From REEB76 sp963774895 (GTDB lineage: Bacteria; Pseudomonadota; Gammaproteobacteria; Natronospirales; REEB76): 64,000 nucleotides of DNA. The position numbers were made by a program, and so were the translations under genes. Location: the NCBI GenBank assembly GCA_963774895.1, contig CAVZGN010000004.1:1-64000 (forward strand), given 5' to 3'. The notes under the pieces are model-generated. The model was given only the letters and a program-made list of their open reading frames with translations. It had not been told where the DNA came from and ran no database searches. Shown here piece by piece: positions 26,275 through 34,523 of this stretch. Each line of letters starts with the position of its first letter. Position 1 is the first letter of the stretch.

Positions 26275-27672
26275 ATGCAAACTTCCGCCTCCCAACTTCC
26301 TGTGGTGCTGGCCGCCGCCCTGCTGCTATGTCAGGCCTGTGCTTCCACACCCAAGGCCAATCCGAATATCAGCCCCACTGCGGTCATGAATCCAGCCCCA
26401 GCGGCCGCCAGTATCACTACCGCAGCCATCGCCAAAGCATCCTCAACCGGTGCGCTGCTAGACCAGGTAGTGGCAGTGGTCAATGACGAAGTTATCCTTC
26501 AGAGCGAACTGGATAAACGGGTTGCTGCTGTCACCAAGCAGATCCAGGCGCAGGGTACCGCCTTGCCACCCGAGAACATACTGCGCAAGCAAGTATTGGA
26601 TCAAATGATTTTAACCAAGCTGGAATTGCAGCAGGCCGCCAACAAAGGGATTAGCGTCAGTGACGATGCTCTTAATCAGGCCATCAATCGTATCGCGGAA
26701 CGCAACGGTATTACCTTCAATCAGTTACCCGAAAAACTACAGCAGTCGGGAATTGACTACGCGGATTTCCGCCAGGAATTGCGTAACCAGCTCATTATCC
26801 ACAATCTGCAGCAGCAACTGGTGAACGACCAGATGCACATCACACCGCGCGAGGTCCAGGCGCAAATTGAAATGGATGCAGCCAATGGCAACGCCAATAG
26901 CCAATATCATATCTCGCAAATTTTAATCGCCATACCTTCGGATCCCACCGCCGAACAAGTGGCGGAGGCCCGCAATAAAGCCCGGGACATTTATCAGCAG
27001 ATAAAAAAAGGGGCCGATTTCGCCGCCACGGCTATAGAGTATTCACAGGGTCAACAGGCACTCAAGGGTGGAGACTTGGGCTGGCGTAAAGGCTCGGAAC
27101 TGCCAACTATTTTTGCCGATGTGATCCGGCAGATGAACCCGGGTGATGTCACCGAACCCCTATCTAGCCCCAGCGGTTTTCATATACTGAAATTGGATGA
27201 TGTGAAACGCGCCGATAATAAAGTGCTGGTTAACCAAACGCACGCCCGCCACATCCTCCTCAGGCCCAGCGCCATCATGACGGGTGCGCAAGCGCAAGCG
27301 AAACTGGAGGAGCTGCGCAAGGAAATACTCGCTGGGGCGGATTTTTCCAAGCTTGCCATCCAGTATTCCGAGGATCCGGGATCTGCCAGCAATGGCGGGG
27401 ACTTGGGCTGGCTGGATCCGGGCGCCACGGTACCGGAATTCCAGTCACAGATGGATAAACTCCAGGTCGGTGAAACCAGTGAGCCATTCCAGACTCAATT
27501 TGGATGGCACATCGTGCAGGTACTGGGCCGACGTCAGGTGGACCAGACTCAGGAATACATACGCAACAAAGCTTATGAGGCCATCTATGCGCGTAAATCC
27601 GAGGAAATCATCCAGAATTGGACTACTGCGCTCAACGGATCGGCGTATATCGAAACATTCCTGGATAAGTAG
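26275..27672 (+). CDS. surA: Periplasmic chaperone and peptidyl-prolyl isomerase SurA
   Basis: Escorts unfolded outer-membrane proteins such as LptD across the periplasm. 465 residues. After the signal region come the N-terminal chaperone domain (LDQVVAVVNDEVILQSELDKRV, LRKQVLDQMILTKLELQQA, ISVSDDALNQAINRIAERNG) and two parvulin domains (QYHISQILIAI to GFHILKLDDVKR; HARHILLRPSA to FGWHIVQVLGRR). A C-terminal helix completes the chaperone core. Odd: the N-terminus has two cysteines (LLLCQACAS) and then about 35 Ala/Pro/Thr-rich residues before the chaperone domain, longer than in E. coli. This could be a lipoprotein signal with a tether, but the lipobox is not canonical. It starts 16 bases after lptD. 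Confidence 0.96.
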   Translation: MQTSASQLPVVLAAALLLCQACASTPKANPNISPTAVMNPAPAAASITTAAIAKASSTGALLDQVVAVVNDEVILQSELDKRVAAVTKQIQAQGTALPPENILRKQVLDQMILTKLELQQAANKGISVSDDALNQAINRIAERNGITFNQLPEKLQQSGIDYADFRQELRNQLIIHNLQQQLVNDQMHITPREVQAQIEMDAANGNANSQYHISQILIAIPSDPTAEQVAEARNKARDIYQQIKKGADFAATAIEYSQGQQALKGGDLGWRKGSELPTIFADVIRQMNPGDVTEPLSSPSGFHILKLDDVKRADNKVLVNQTHARHILLRPSAIMTGAQAQAKLEELRKEILAGADFSKLAIQYSEDPGSASNGGDLGWLDPGATVPEFQSQMDKLQVGETSEPFQTQFGWHIVQVLGRRQVDQTQEYIRNKAYEAIYARKSEEIIQNWTTALNGSAYIETFLDK

Positions 27673-27692
27673 CCACGCCGCATTAAACCAGC

Positions 27693-28679
27693 ATGGCAGC
27701 TCGGCTACATCGCATTGCGCTCACTACCGGTGAACCGGCAGGCATTGGTCCGGATATCTGCATTCAACTGGCGCAATTAGCGCACGCCGTCGACATCATC
27801 GCCATCGGTGATACGGAGCTATTGGTGGAGCGTGCCCACAGCCTGCGATTGCCGCTGACGGTCACTCCCTACAATCGTTCTGAACGCAAACCACCACGAG
27901 CCGGTGAACTGCGGGTATTGTCGTTAAAGACACCGGTATCCGTGATTGCCGGAACGCCAAATCCTGCGAATAGCTACTATGTTCTGGAGATCCTGAATCA
28001 TGCGGTGGATGGTTGTCTGAGTGGTGAGTTCGATGCCATGGTCACGGCGCCTGTGCACAAGGGTATTATCAATGAAGCCGGCATCCCGTTCACCGGCCAT
28101 ACAGAGTATCTGGCTGCGCGCTGCAATTCCCAGGCTCCGGTCATGTTGCTTGCTACCAGAGGGTTGCGCGTCGCGCTGGCAACGACACATCTGCCATTAT
28201 CGGAAGTGCCCAGGGCGCTGACCAGAGAGAAACTTGCGCATACGTTGCGGATACTGCATGCGGATCTGCAAAAGCGTTTTGGTATCCAGCAACCACATAT
28301 CCTGGTTCTGGGGCTCAATCCGCATGCCGGTGAAGGTGGCCATCTGGGTCGCGAAGAAATCGAGATAATCACTCCGGTCCTTGAAAATATGCGTGCCCAG
28401 GACATGCACCTGTCAGGCCCGGTGGCCGCCGATACGGCGTTCAGCAAACAGCGGCTTGTGGGTGTGGATGCGGTACTGGCCATGTACCACGATCAAGGCT
28501 TGCCGGTCTTGAAGCAGGCCGGCTTCGGCCAGGCGGTGAACATCACCCTGGGCTTGCCCATCATCCGTACCTCGGTGGACCACGGCACAGCACTGGAGCT
28601 CGCAGGCAGCGGACGGGCGCAACACAGCAGCCTTGAGGCCGCTCTAAAAATGGCCATCGAACTGAGCCGACGGCAATAA
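27693..28679 (+). CDS. pdxA: 4-hydroxythreonine-4-phosphate dehydrogenase
   Basis: Metal- and NAD-dependent oxidation step of the DXP-dependent pyridoxal phosphate pathway; works with PdxJ. 328 residues, standard length. Seen: LTTGEPAGIGPDICIQLA at the start, DAMVTAPVHKGIINEAGIPFTGHTEYLA with the first metal-site histidine, LATTHLPLSEVPRALT, LGLNPHAGEGGHLGREE (second site), GPVAADTAF, VLAMYHDQGLPVLKQAGFGQAVNITLGLP with the third histidine, and IIRTSVDHGTALELAGSGRA. It shares one base with ksgA. PLP made here serves several enzymes of the window (kynureninase, GcvP, Dat). Confidence 0.97.
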   Translation: MAARLHRIALTTGEPAGIGPDICIQLAQLAHAVDIIAIGDTELLVERAHSLRLPLTVTPYNRSERKPPRAGELRVLSLKTPVSVIAGTPNPANSYYVLEILNHAVDGCLSGEFDAMVTAPVHKGIINEAGIPFTGHTEYLAARCNSQAPVMLLATRGLRVALATTHLPLSEVPRALTREKLAHTLRILHADLQKRFGIQQPHILVLGLNPHAGEGGHLGREEIEIITPVLENMRAQDMHLSGPVAADTAFSKQRLVGVDAVLAMYHDQGLPVLKQAGFGQAVNITLGLPIIRTSVDHGTALELAGSGRAQHSSLEAALKMAIELSRRQ

Positions 28680-29470
28680 TGGAATCGGGCAAACTCCGAC
28701 CACATCAGGCACGCAAACGTTTCGGTCAGCATTTCCTGCATGATCGCAACATCATCAACAAAATCCTGCTGGCCATCGATCCGCGGCCGGGTGATTTGCT
28801 GGTGGAGATCGGCCCCGGAATGGGTGCCATCACTGTGCCGCTGCTCGAACAGTGCGGGACATTGACAGTCGTGGAACTGGATCGGGATGTCATACCCCGG
28901 CTGTCAGCCGCGGCCTCCGGGAAGGGCCATCTGCATGTCATACAGGCCGATGCACTGAAAACCGACTTGCGCGACATCGCCATGCCTGACAAAAAGCTCC
29001 GGTTGGTCGGCAACCTGCCCTACAACATCTCCACCCCCTTGCTGTTTCACTGCCTGGACCAAATGGATGTGATCGCCGATATGCATTTCATGCTGCAGAA
29101 GGAAGTCGTGCAGCGCATGGCGGCTCAGCCCGGCGGCAAGGACTATGGACGCCTCACGGTCATGCTCGCGGCACGCTGCCAGGTGGTGCCGCTGTTCACT
29201 ATCGGTGCCGGCGCGTTCTCGCCGCCACCCAAGGTGGAATCCTCTTTCGTGCGTCTGATACCACACGCACAGGCGCCATTCCCATTGGCCGATAGCGCGC
29301 GCTTTGCGGCCCTCGTCAACCAGGCCTTCAGCCGGCGGCGCAAGACCTTGCGCAATGCCCTCATGGGTCTTGTGGATGAGTCCGTAATCCGCCGCGTCGG
29401 CTTGGATCCCGCAGCACGGCCAGAAACCCTACACGCTGCCGATTACGCGCGTCTGGCCGATGGTGTATAA
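28679..29470 (+). CDS. ksgA: 16S rRNA dimethyladenosine transferase
   Basis: Dimethylates two adjacent adenosines near the 3' end of 16S rRNA during small-subunit assembly. 263 residues, normal length. Motifs: RKRFGQHFLHD, SAM-binding VEIGPGMGAITVPLLE, VELDRDVIPRL, VIQADALKTD, the catalytic NLPYNISTPLLFH, EVVQRMAAQPGGKDYGRLTVM, and FSPPPKVESSFVRLIP. The C-terminal RRRKTLRNALMGL helix is also typical. The ATG overlaps the pdxA stop. In most gammaproteobacteria apaG follows directly; here a UspA-family gene is interposed. Confidence 0.98.
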   Translation: MESGKLRPHQARKRFGQHFLHDRNIINKILLAIDPRPGDLLVEIGPGMGAITVPLLEQCGTLTVVELDRDVIPRLSAAASGKGHLHVIQADALKTDLRDIAMPDKKLRLVGNLPYNISTPLLFHCLDQMDVIADMHFMLQKEVVQRMAAQPGGKDYGRLTVMLAARCQVVPLFTIGAGAFSPPPKVESSFVRLIPHAQAPFPLADSARFAALVNQAFSRRRKTLRNALMGLVDESVIRRVGLDPAARPETLHAADYARLADGV

Positions 29471-29537
29471 ATCACGACGCTTGCAATAGCTGCTGTGACC
29501 GCTTAAAACGTCGTATGGGTAAAGCAAGAAGTGCCGT

Positions 29538-29972
29538 ATGAGCGTGTATAAACAAGTACTGATTGCCGTGGACCTGACCGAGGACAGTCGGGAGGTGTCC
29601 CGCCGTGGGCATGCCCTGGCCACCCTTTGTGCAGCCAAGTTAAGCTTCTTGCATGTGGTGGAATTCATACCGGTGGATCCGGCGGGTGAGGCCTTGCTGC
29701 CGCCGCCTGTGGACCTGGAAGGTGAGCTGGTACAGGGTGCCCGTCAACGCTTGGATGCCCTGTGCGCCAGCCTGGGCCTGCACGCGGCCCCTCGCCGTGT
29801 GGAAGTAGGCAACATCAAGTCCGAGATCCTGCGCGTGGCCGCGGAGGAACAGGCCGACTTGCTGGTGCTAGGCAGCCATGGGCGTCATGGCCTGGCATTG
29901 CTGCTCGGCTCCACGGAAAAGTCCCTGCTGCACAAGGCGCCTTGCGATGTCCTGGCGGTGCGTCTGAGCTGA
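29538..29972 (+). CDS. Universal stress protein, UspA family
   Basis: Small alpha/beta stress protein; 144 residues, one domain. Starts YKQVLIAVDLTEDSREVSRRG and contains the ATP-binding type signature LGSHGRHGLALLLGSTEKSLLHKAPCDVLAV (G-2x-G-9x-G-S), so nucleotide binding is expected. The first half carries the usual LSFLHVVE strand and the loop after it is proline-rich (LLPPPVDLEG). It sits between ksgA and apaG with gaps of 67 and 89 bases, so it may have its own promoter. The exact client or stress is not apparent from sequence. Confidence 0.94.
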   Translation: MSVYKQVLIAVDLTEDSREVSRRGHALATLCAAKLSFLHVVEFIPVDPAGEALLPPPVDLEGELVQGARQRLDALCASLGLHAAPRRVEVGNIKSEILRVAAEEQADLLVLGSHGRHGLALLLGSTEKSLLHKAPCDVLAVRLS

Positions 29973-30061
29973 ATACTCACCTATCTGTCATTATTTTCAT
30001 AACAGTGAGCGGTCGGTTTTCGATAAAATATGGCTTGCCAACCCAAGCCCATTCCTGATTC

Positions 30062-30445
30062 ATGACCGAGACAGCCATCAATAATATCCACGTGGATGTA
30101 GAAACCGCGTTTGTGCCGGCCCAGTCCGATCCTGGCCAGGACCGTTTCGTGTTCGCCTACACCATCACCATCCGTAACCAGGGTTCGGTGCCGGCCAAGC
30201 TATTGACCCGCCACTGGCTGATTACCGACGCCAACGGCAAGGTGCAGGAGGTGCGCGGCGAAGGCGTGGTGGGCGAACACCCGCATTTGAAACCGGGTGA
30301 GGGCTTCCGCTACTCCAGCGGCGCGATTCTGGAGACCCCGGTGGGCGCCATGCAGGGTGCCTATCAGCTGGTGAACGACCAGGGCGAACATTTCGATGCG
30401 CCCATCGCCCCGTTCCGGCTTGCAGTGCCAGGCTTACTGCACTGA
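30062..30445 (+). CDS. apaG: ApaG protein (Co2+/Mg2+ efflux-associated)
   Basis: Fibronectin type III-like protein of uncertain role, encoded with ApaH in most proteobacteria; mutants are affected in cobalt resistance and magnesium efflux. 127 residues. The conserved core is complete: FVFAYTITIRNQGSVPAKLLTRHWLITDANGKVQEVRGEGVVGEHPHLKPGEGFRYSSGAILETPVGAMQGAYQLV, here split across strands. The last base of the gene is shared with the apaH start, suggesting coupled translation. The tail after FRLAVPGLLH is short. Confidence 0.97.
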   Translation: MTETAINNIHVDVETAFVPAQSDPGQDRFVFAYTITIRNQGSVPAKLLTRHWLITDANGKVQEVRGEGVVGEHPHLKPGEGFRYSSGAILETPVGAMQGAYQLVNDQGEHFDAPIAPFRLAVPGLLH

Positions 30446-31284
30446 TGGCAGTATTCGCCGTCGGTGACATACAGGGCTGCTACGACGATCTGCAACGGTT
30501 GCTGGAGCGTCTCAATTTTAATTCCCAGGATGACACGCTGTGGTTTACCGGTGATCTGGTCAACCGTGGGCCGCAATCTCTGGAAGTCCTGCGTTTCGTA
30601 AAGAACCTGGGTAAGCGAGCCATCGCGGTGCTCGGCAACCATGACCTGCACTTACTGGCACTTGCCGCCGGCGTCGACAAACCCAAGCCCGCAGACAGTC
30701 TGGATGCAGTGCTGGCGGTTTCCGACCGGGATGAGTTATTGGACTGGCTGCGCCACCGGCCGTTGTTACACCAGGACCAGGCCTTGGGTTACACCCTGGT
30801 GCATGCAGGCCTGCCGCCCCAATGGGATGCCGGCACCGCGCAAACCTGTGCTAACGAACTCGAATACGTGCTGCGTGGCCATGATTACCTGGAATTCTTC
30901 CAGCATATGTATGGCAACCGGCCGAACCGCTGGTCCCCGTCTCTGCAGGGCATGGAACGCCTGCGCTTCATCGTTAACTGCTTTACGCGCCTGCGTTACT
31001 GTTCCATTGATGGCGAATTAGATCTGACATCCAAGGGCCCACCCGGAACACAACCTCAGGGTTACCTTCCCTGGTTCATGATTCCGGAGCGCGCCAGTGC
31101 CGCATTGCACATCCTATTCGGTCACTGGTCGGCCCTGGGCGATGTCAAGGGCCAGAATGTCTATCCACTGGATACCGGTTGTGTCTGGGGTGGAAAACTA
31201 TCCGCCCTGCGGCTCGATGGTGATGACAGTGGCAGTTGGTATTGTGTGGACTGTTCCGGCGCCCAACGGCCGGGAGCAGACTGA
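30445..31284 (+). CDS. apaH: Symmetrical bis(5'-nucleosyl)-tetraphosphatase
   Basis: Hydrolyses Ap4A to two ADP and removes Np4 RNA caps. 279 residues, standard length. The metallophosphatase motifs are GDIQGCYDDLQRLL, FTGDLVNRGPQSLEVLRF and VLGNHDLHLLALA, with later histidines in LVHAGLPPQWD and LFGHWSALG, and DTGCVWGGKLSALRLD at the end. It starts at the apaG stop. The downstream SDR gene begins 24 bases later on the same strand, so the kynurenine operon may be partly read through from apaH. Confidence 0.97.
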   Translation: MAVFAVGDIQGCYDDLQRLLERLNFNSQDDTLWFTGDLVNRGPQSLEVLRFVKNLGKRAIAVLGNHDLHLLALAAGVDKPKPADSLDAVLAVSDRDELLDWLRHRPLLHQDQALGYTLVHAGLPPQWDAGTAQTCANELEYVLRGHDYLEFFQHMYGNRPNRWSPSLQGMERLRFIVNCFTRLRYCSIDGELDLTSKGPPGTQPQGYLPWFMIPERASAALHILFGHWSALGDVKGQNVYPLDTGCVWGGKLSALRLDGDDSGSWYCVDCSGAQRPGAD

Positions 31285-31308
31285 AGCGCAGTACTTTAGA
31301 ATCCCAAC

Positions 31309-32118
31309 ATGGCCAGCAGCCCATCCATCATGAATCTGCGCCTCGACGGCAAACAAGCGCTGTTGTGCGGCGCCAGCCAGGGAATCGGCGCGGCTGCCGG
31401 CCGCGCCCTGGCGGAACTGGGAGCCAACGTGACACTGGTGGCGCGTTCGCCAGACAAACTTGAGGCCATGCTGGCCCGCCTCGCCTGTGGCAGTGGCCAG
31501 CGGCATGACTATCTCATTGCCGATTTCGACCAACCGGAGACGCTCAAGACAGCCCTTGGCCGATGGCAGAAAAATTATCCCCAGACCCATATCCTCGTCA
31601 ACAATTCCGGCGGACCGCCCGGCGGGCCCGCACATGTGGCAAGCGTGGAGGAATACCAGAAAGCCTTCACGCGACTCATGCTGTGTGGACAAATCCTGGT
31701 ACAGGCGGTGCTGCCGGGCATGCAAGCAGCTGGCTACGGCCGCATCATCAACGTGATCTCCACCTCGGTGAAGGAACCCATCAAGGGTCTGGGCGTGTCC
31801 AACACCATCCGCTGGGCGGTGGCCGGTTGGGCCAAGACCCTGGCCAGCGAGCTCGGGCCTCACGGCATCACGGTCAACAATATCCTGCCCGGCTTCACCC
31901 GCACACCGCGCATCACCAGCCTGTTCAAGGCACGCGCTGAGAAAGAGCAGCGCTCGGTCGCCGACATCGAGAAGGAAGTCATATCACTGATCCCACTGGG
32001 GCGGTTCGCAGAACCTGAAGAGATCGCCGCTGCCATCGCCTTTCTGGCCTCGCCGGCCGCGGGTTATATCAACGGCATCAACTTGCCGGTGGACGGCGGC
32101 CGGCTACAGAGTCTTTAG
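31309..32118 (+). CDS. SDR-family protein with altered YxxxK active site, first gene of the kynurenine cluster
   Basis: Rossmann-fold short-chain dehydrogenase relative, 269 residues; an ATG seven codons in is an alternative start. Cofactor-binding CGASQGIG (20-27) and NNSG (98-101) are present. The catalytic serine region is INVISTSVKEPIKG, but the usual Tyr-x-x-x-Lys is Ser164-Asn-Thr-Ile-Arg168 (in GVSNTIRWAVAGWAKTLA). Loss of both Tyr and Lys means that standard SDR redox chemistry is doubtful, though a subfamily with this VSNTIR sequence exists. It is 2 bases ahead of the aminomuconate semialdehyde dehydrogenase gene. That suggests a role in handling an unstable muconate intermediate, which is inference only. 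Confidence 0.85.
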   Translation: MASSPSIMNLRLDGKQALLCGASQGIGAAAGRALAELGANVTLVARSPDKLEAMLARLACGSGQRHDYLIADFDQPETLKTALGRWQKNYPQTHILVNNSGGPPGGPAHVASVEEYQKAFTRLMLCGQILVQAVLPGMQAAGYGRIINVISTSVKEPIKGLGVSNTIRWAVAGWAKTLASELGPHGITVNNILPGFTRTPRITSLFKARAEKEQRSVADIEKEVISLIPLGRFAEPEEIAAAIAFLASPAAGYINGINLPVDGGRLQSL

Positions 32119-32120
32119 AG

Positions 32121-33566
32121 ATGCAGAAACTCGCCAACTATATAGACGGAAAACTCACCCCGGCAGCGTCTGCTGGTTGGCTTGGGGACTTCGAACCGGC
32201 CACCGGCCAAGTGTATGCGCAAGTTCCCGATTCTCAAGCGGCTGATATCGACAGTGCTGTAGCGGCTGCCACGCGTGCCTTCCCGTCCTGGTCAGCCATG
32301 CCCGCGGCAGAGCGCGGTGAGTGGCTGCACACACTCGCGGCCCTGGTCGAACGCGATCTCGCGAAACTATCGCGGGCTGAAAGCATGGATTCCGGCAAGC
32401 CCATCGCCCTCGCCCGCAGCCTGGACATCCCGCGGGCCGTGGCCAATATGCGCTTCTTCGCCGCTGCCGCCAGCCAGTTCGCGAGCGAATCCCATGCTAT
32501 GGAATCCGGCGCCATCAATTACACCCTGCGCTCGCCGCTGGGCGTGGTCGGCTGCATCTCACCCTGGAACCTGCCGCTGTACCTGTTCACCTGGAAGATC
32601 GCTCCGGCACTCGCGGCCGGCAACTGTGTGGTGGCCAAGCCCTCTGAACTAACGCCCATGACCGCCTATCTGTTCTCGGAGCTGTGCATGGAAGCCGGAC
32701 TGCCGCCCGGTGTGCTCAACGTGGTGCACGGCCTCGGGACAAAAGCCGGGATAGCCCTGGTGGAACATCCACAGGTAAAAGCCATCTCCTTCACCGGCGG
32801 CACCCTGACCGGCGCCGACATTGCTGCTCGCGCAGCACCGAAGTTCAAGAAAATGTCCCTGGAGCTGGGCGGGAAAAATCCAACGCTGGTGTTCGCCGAC
32901 TGCGATTTTGAAACCACGGTGTCGGAAACGGTGCGTGCGGCGTTCTCCAACCAGGGCGAGATCTGCCTGTGCGGCTCGCGCATCCTCATCGAGCGGGGTT
33001 TGTATGCGCGCTTTCGCGATGCATTCGTAGCACGCGTCCGGGCATTGCGCCAGGGTGATCCACTTGAGGAAAGTACCGAACAGGGTGCGCTGGTCTCCAC
33101 AGCACATCTGCAAAAAGTCCAGGGCTATATCGACCTTTCCCAGAAAGAAGGTGGAAGGATCCTGTGCGGAGGGCGGCGTGCAAAACTCGCTGGCCGCTGC
33201 GCCAACGGCTGGTTCGTGGAGCCCACGGTCATCGAAAACCTGCCGCTCGATTGCCGTACCAACCAGGAAGAAATCTTCGGTCCGGTGGTGACCCTGATGC
33301 CCTTCGATACCGAAGATCAGGCCGTGAATTACGCCAATGGCACTCCCTATGGCCTGGCCGCTTCGCTGTGGAGCCAGAATACCTCCCGCTGCCACCGGGT
33401 GGCGGCGCGGTTGGAAGACGGACTCATCTGGGTCAACTGCTGGATGCTGCGCGATCTGCGCGTGCCCATGGGCGGCGTCAAGCAGTCCGGCAATGGTCGC
33501 GAAGGAGGCTGGGAAGCCATGCGCTTCTTCACTGAGGCGCGCAACGTCTGCATAAAGTATGCATAA
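32121..33566 (+). CDS. amnC: 2-aminomuconate 6-semialdehyde dehydrogenase
   Basis: ALDH-superfamily enzyme that oxidises 2-aminomuconic semialdehyde to 2-aminomuconate with NAD, after ACMSD in the kynurenine route. 481 residues. Catalytic residues are Asn150 (SPWNLPLY), Glu248 (LELGGKNP) and Cys282 (NQGEICLCGSR). The EICLC form around the nucleophile is characteristic of AMSDH and 2-hydroxymuconate semialdehyde dehydrogenases. Neighbouring genes for the deaminase, HAAO and ACMSD point to the amino rather than the hydroxy substrate. It overlaps the RidA gene by 8 bases. The gene symbol follows the 2-aminophenol pathway naming. Confidence 0.93.
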   Translation: MQKLANYIDGKLTPAASAGWLGDFEPATGQVYAQVPDSQAADIDSAVAAATRAFPSWSAMPAAERGEWLHTLAALVERDLAKLSRAESMDSGKPIALARSLDIPRAVANMRFFAAAASQFASESHAMESGAINYTLRSPLGVVGCISPWNLPLYLFTWKIAPALAAGNCVVAKPSELTPMTAYLFSELCMEAGLPPGVLNVVHGLGTKAGIALVEHPQVKAISFTGGTLTGADIAARAAPKFKKMSLELGGKNPTLVFADCDFETTVSETVRAAFSNQGEICLCGSRILIERGLYARFRDAFVARVRALRQGDPLEESTEQGALVSTAHLQKVQGYIDLSQKEGGRILCGGRRAKLAGRCANGWFVEPTVIENLPLDCRTNQEEIFGPVVTLMPFDTEDQAVNYANGTPYGLAASLWSQNTSRCHRVAARLEDGLIWVNCWMLRDLRVPMGGVKQSGNGREGGWEAMRFFTEARNVCIKYA

Positions 33567-33981
33567 GCACAACAAGATAGTATCCAACAGCGCGCCGGAG
33601 CCGGTCGGGCTTTATCCGCACGCGCGACGCGTGGGCAACCTGCTGTTCCTCTCCGGTGTGGGTCCGCGCAAGCGCGGCAGTCAGGATATCCCCGGTGTAA
33701 AGCAAGACACCAAGGGAAATGTCCTCAGTTACGACATCGAGGCCCAGTGCCGCTCAGTGTTCGAGAACGTGCGCTTGATACTGGAAGACGCCGGTTCGAG
33801 TTGGGACCGGCTGGTGGATGTGACTGTATTCCTCACCAACATGCGACGCGACTTCGCCATTTACAACCGGATCTATGCCGAATACTTCAAGGATAACCAG
33901 CCCTGTCGCACCACGGTTGAAGTGACGGCGCTGCCGACACTCATCGCCATTGAGCTCAAATGCATCGCCACCATTGAGTGA
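33559..33981 (+). CDS. amnD: RidA-family 2-aminomuconate deaminase
   Basis: YjgF/RidA/UK114-fold trimeric enzyme; in this context it removes the amino group of 2-aminomuconate to give 4-oxalocrotonate. 140 residues, a little longer than RidA. Seen: PEPVGLYPHARRVGNLLFLSG, the pathway-type insertion GPRKRGSQDIPGV, ENVRLILEDAGSSWDRLVDVTVFLTNMRRDF, and the substrate-binding arginine in PCRTTVEVTALP with the closing IAIELKCIA. The RKRG-containing insertion and the operon position separate it from housekeeping RidA. It starts inside amnC and ends 17 bases before the 3-hydroxyanthranilate dioxygenase gene. Confidence 0.9.
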   Translation: MHKHNKIVSNSAPEPVGLYPHARRVGNLLFLSGVGPRKRGSQDIPGVKQDTKGNVLSYDIEAQCRSVFENVRLILEDAGSSWDRLVDVTVFLTNMRRDFAIYNRIYAEYFKDNQPCRTTVEVTALPTLIAIELKCIATIE

Positions 33982-33998
33982 AGTATCAGGAGATCGCC

Positions 33999-34520
33999 GT
34001 GTGTAACATGCAGGTACTGAATTTCCGGCAATGGATCGACGCCAACCGTCATCTGCTAAAGCCGCCGGTAGGCAACAAATGCATCTATGACGGCGACTTT
34101 ATCGTGATGGTGGTGGGTGGGCCCAATTCCCGCAAGGATTATCACTACGACGAAGGACCAGAATTTTTCTATCAGACCGAAGGTGAGATGCTGCTGAAGA
34201 CCATGCAGGATGGCAGACCGGTCGATTACCATATCCGTGCCGGTGAGGTATTCCTGCTGCCGCCACGCGTGCCGCATTCACCACAGCGTTTCGCCAATTC
34301 CGTTGGCCTCGTGATCGAGCGCAAACGCTTGCCTGACGAACAGGATGGGCTGCTGTGGTTCTGCGAACAATGCGACAGCAAACTCTACGAGGAATACTTT
34401 ACCCTGCAGAACATCGAAAAGGATTTCCCGCCGGTGTTCGACCGGTTCTTCGGTAACTTGCAATATCGCACCTGCAAAAATTGCGGCACCGTGATGGATG
34501 CGCCGGAAAAGAAAAAATAA
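33999..34520 (+). CDS. nbaC: 3-hydroxyanthranilate 3,4-dioxygenase
   Basis: Cupin Fe(II) dioxygenase that opens 3-hydroxyanthranilate to 2-amino-3-carboxymuconate semialdehyde. 173 residues from a GTG with AGGAG 6 bases upstream; an ATG three codons in is the alternative. Iron ligands His49, Glu55 (KDYHYDEGPEFFYQ) and His93 (PPRVPHSPQR) are present, as are the substrate-binding arginines 45 and 97. The C-terminal rubredoxin-like site typical of bacterial enzymes is complete (CEQC at 122-125, CKNC at 159-162). It lies 3 bases ahead of ACMSD, which removes its unstable product before that cyclises to quinolinate. Confidence 0.97.
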   Translation: MCNMQVLNFRQWIDANRHLLKPPVGNKCIYDGDFIVMVVGGPNSRKDYHYDEGPEFFYQTEGEMLLKTMQDGRPVDYHIRAGEVFLLPPRVPHSPQRFANSVGLVIERKRLPDEQDGLLWFCEQCDSKLYEEYFTLQNIEKDFPPVFDRFFGNLQYRTCKNCGTVMDAPEKKK

Positions 34521-34523
34521 CGC

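Noticed and set aside
31198..31863. Open frame of 221 codons on the minus strand opposite the SDR gene
   Set aside because: It is antisense to a clear gene, shows no recognisable domain and runs in a GC-rich region where reverse frames stay open by chance.
32649..33587. Open frame of 312 codons on the minus strand opposite the aminomuconate semialdehyde dehydrogenase gene
   Set aside because: The sense strand has all ALDH catalytic motifs; the antisense product has no motif and no ribosome site was seen.
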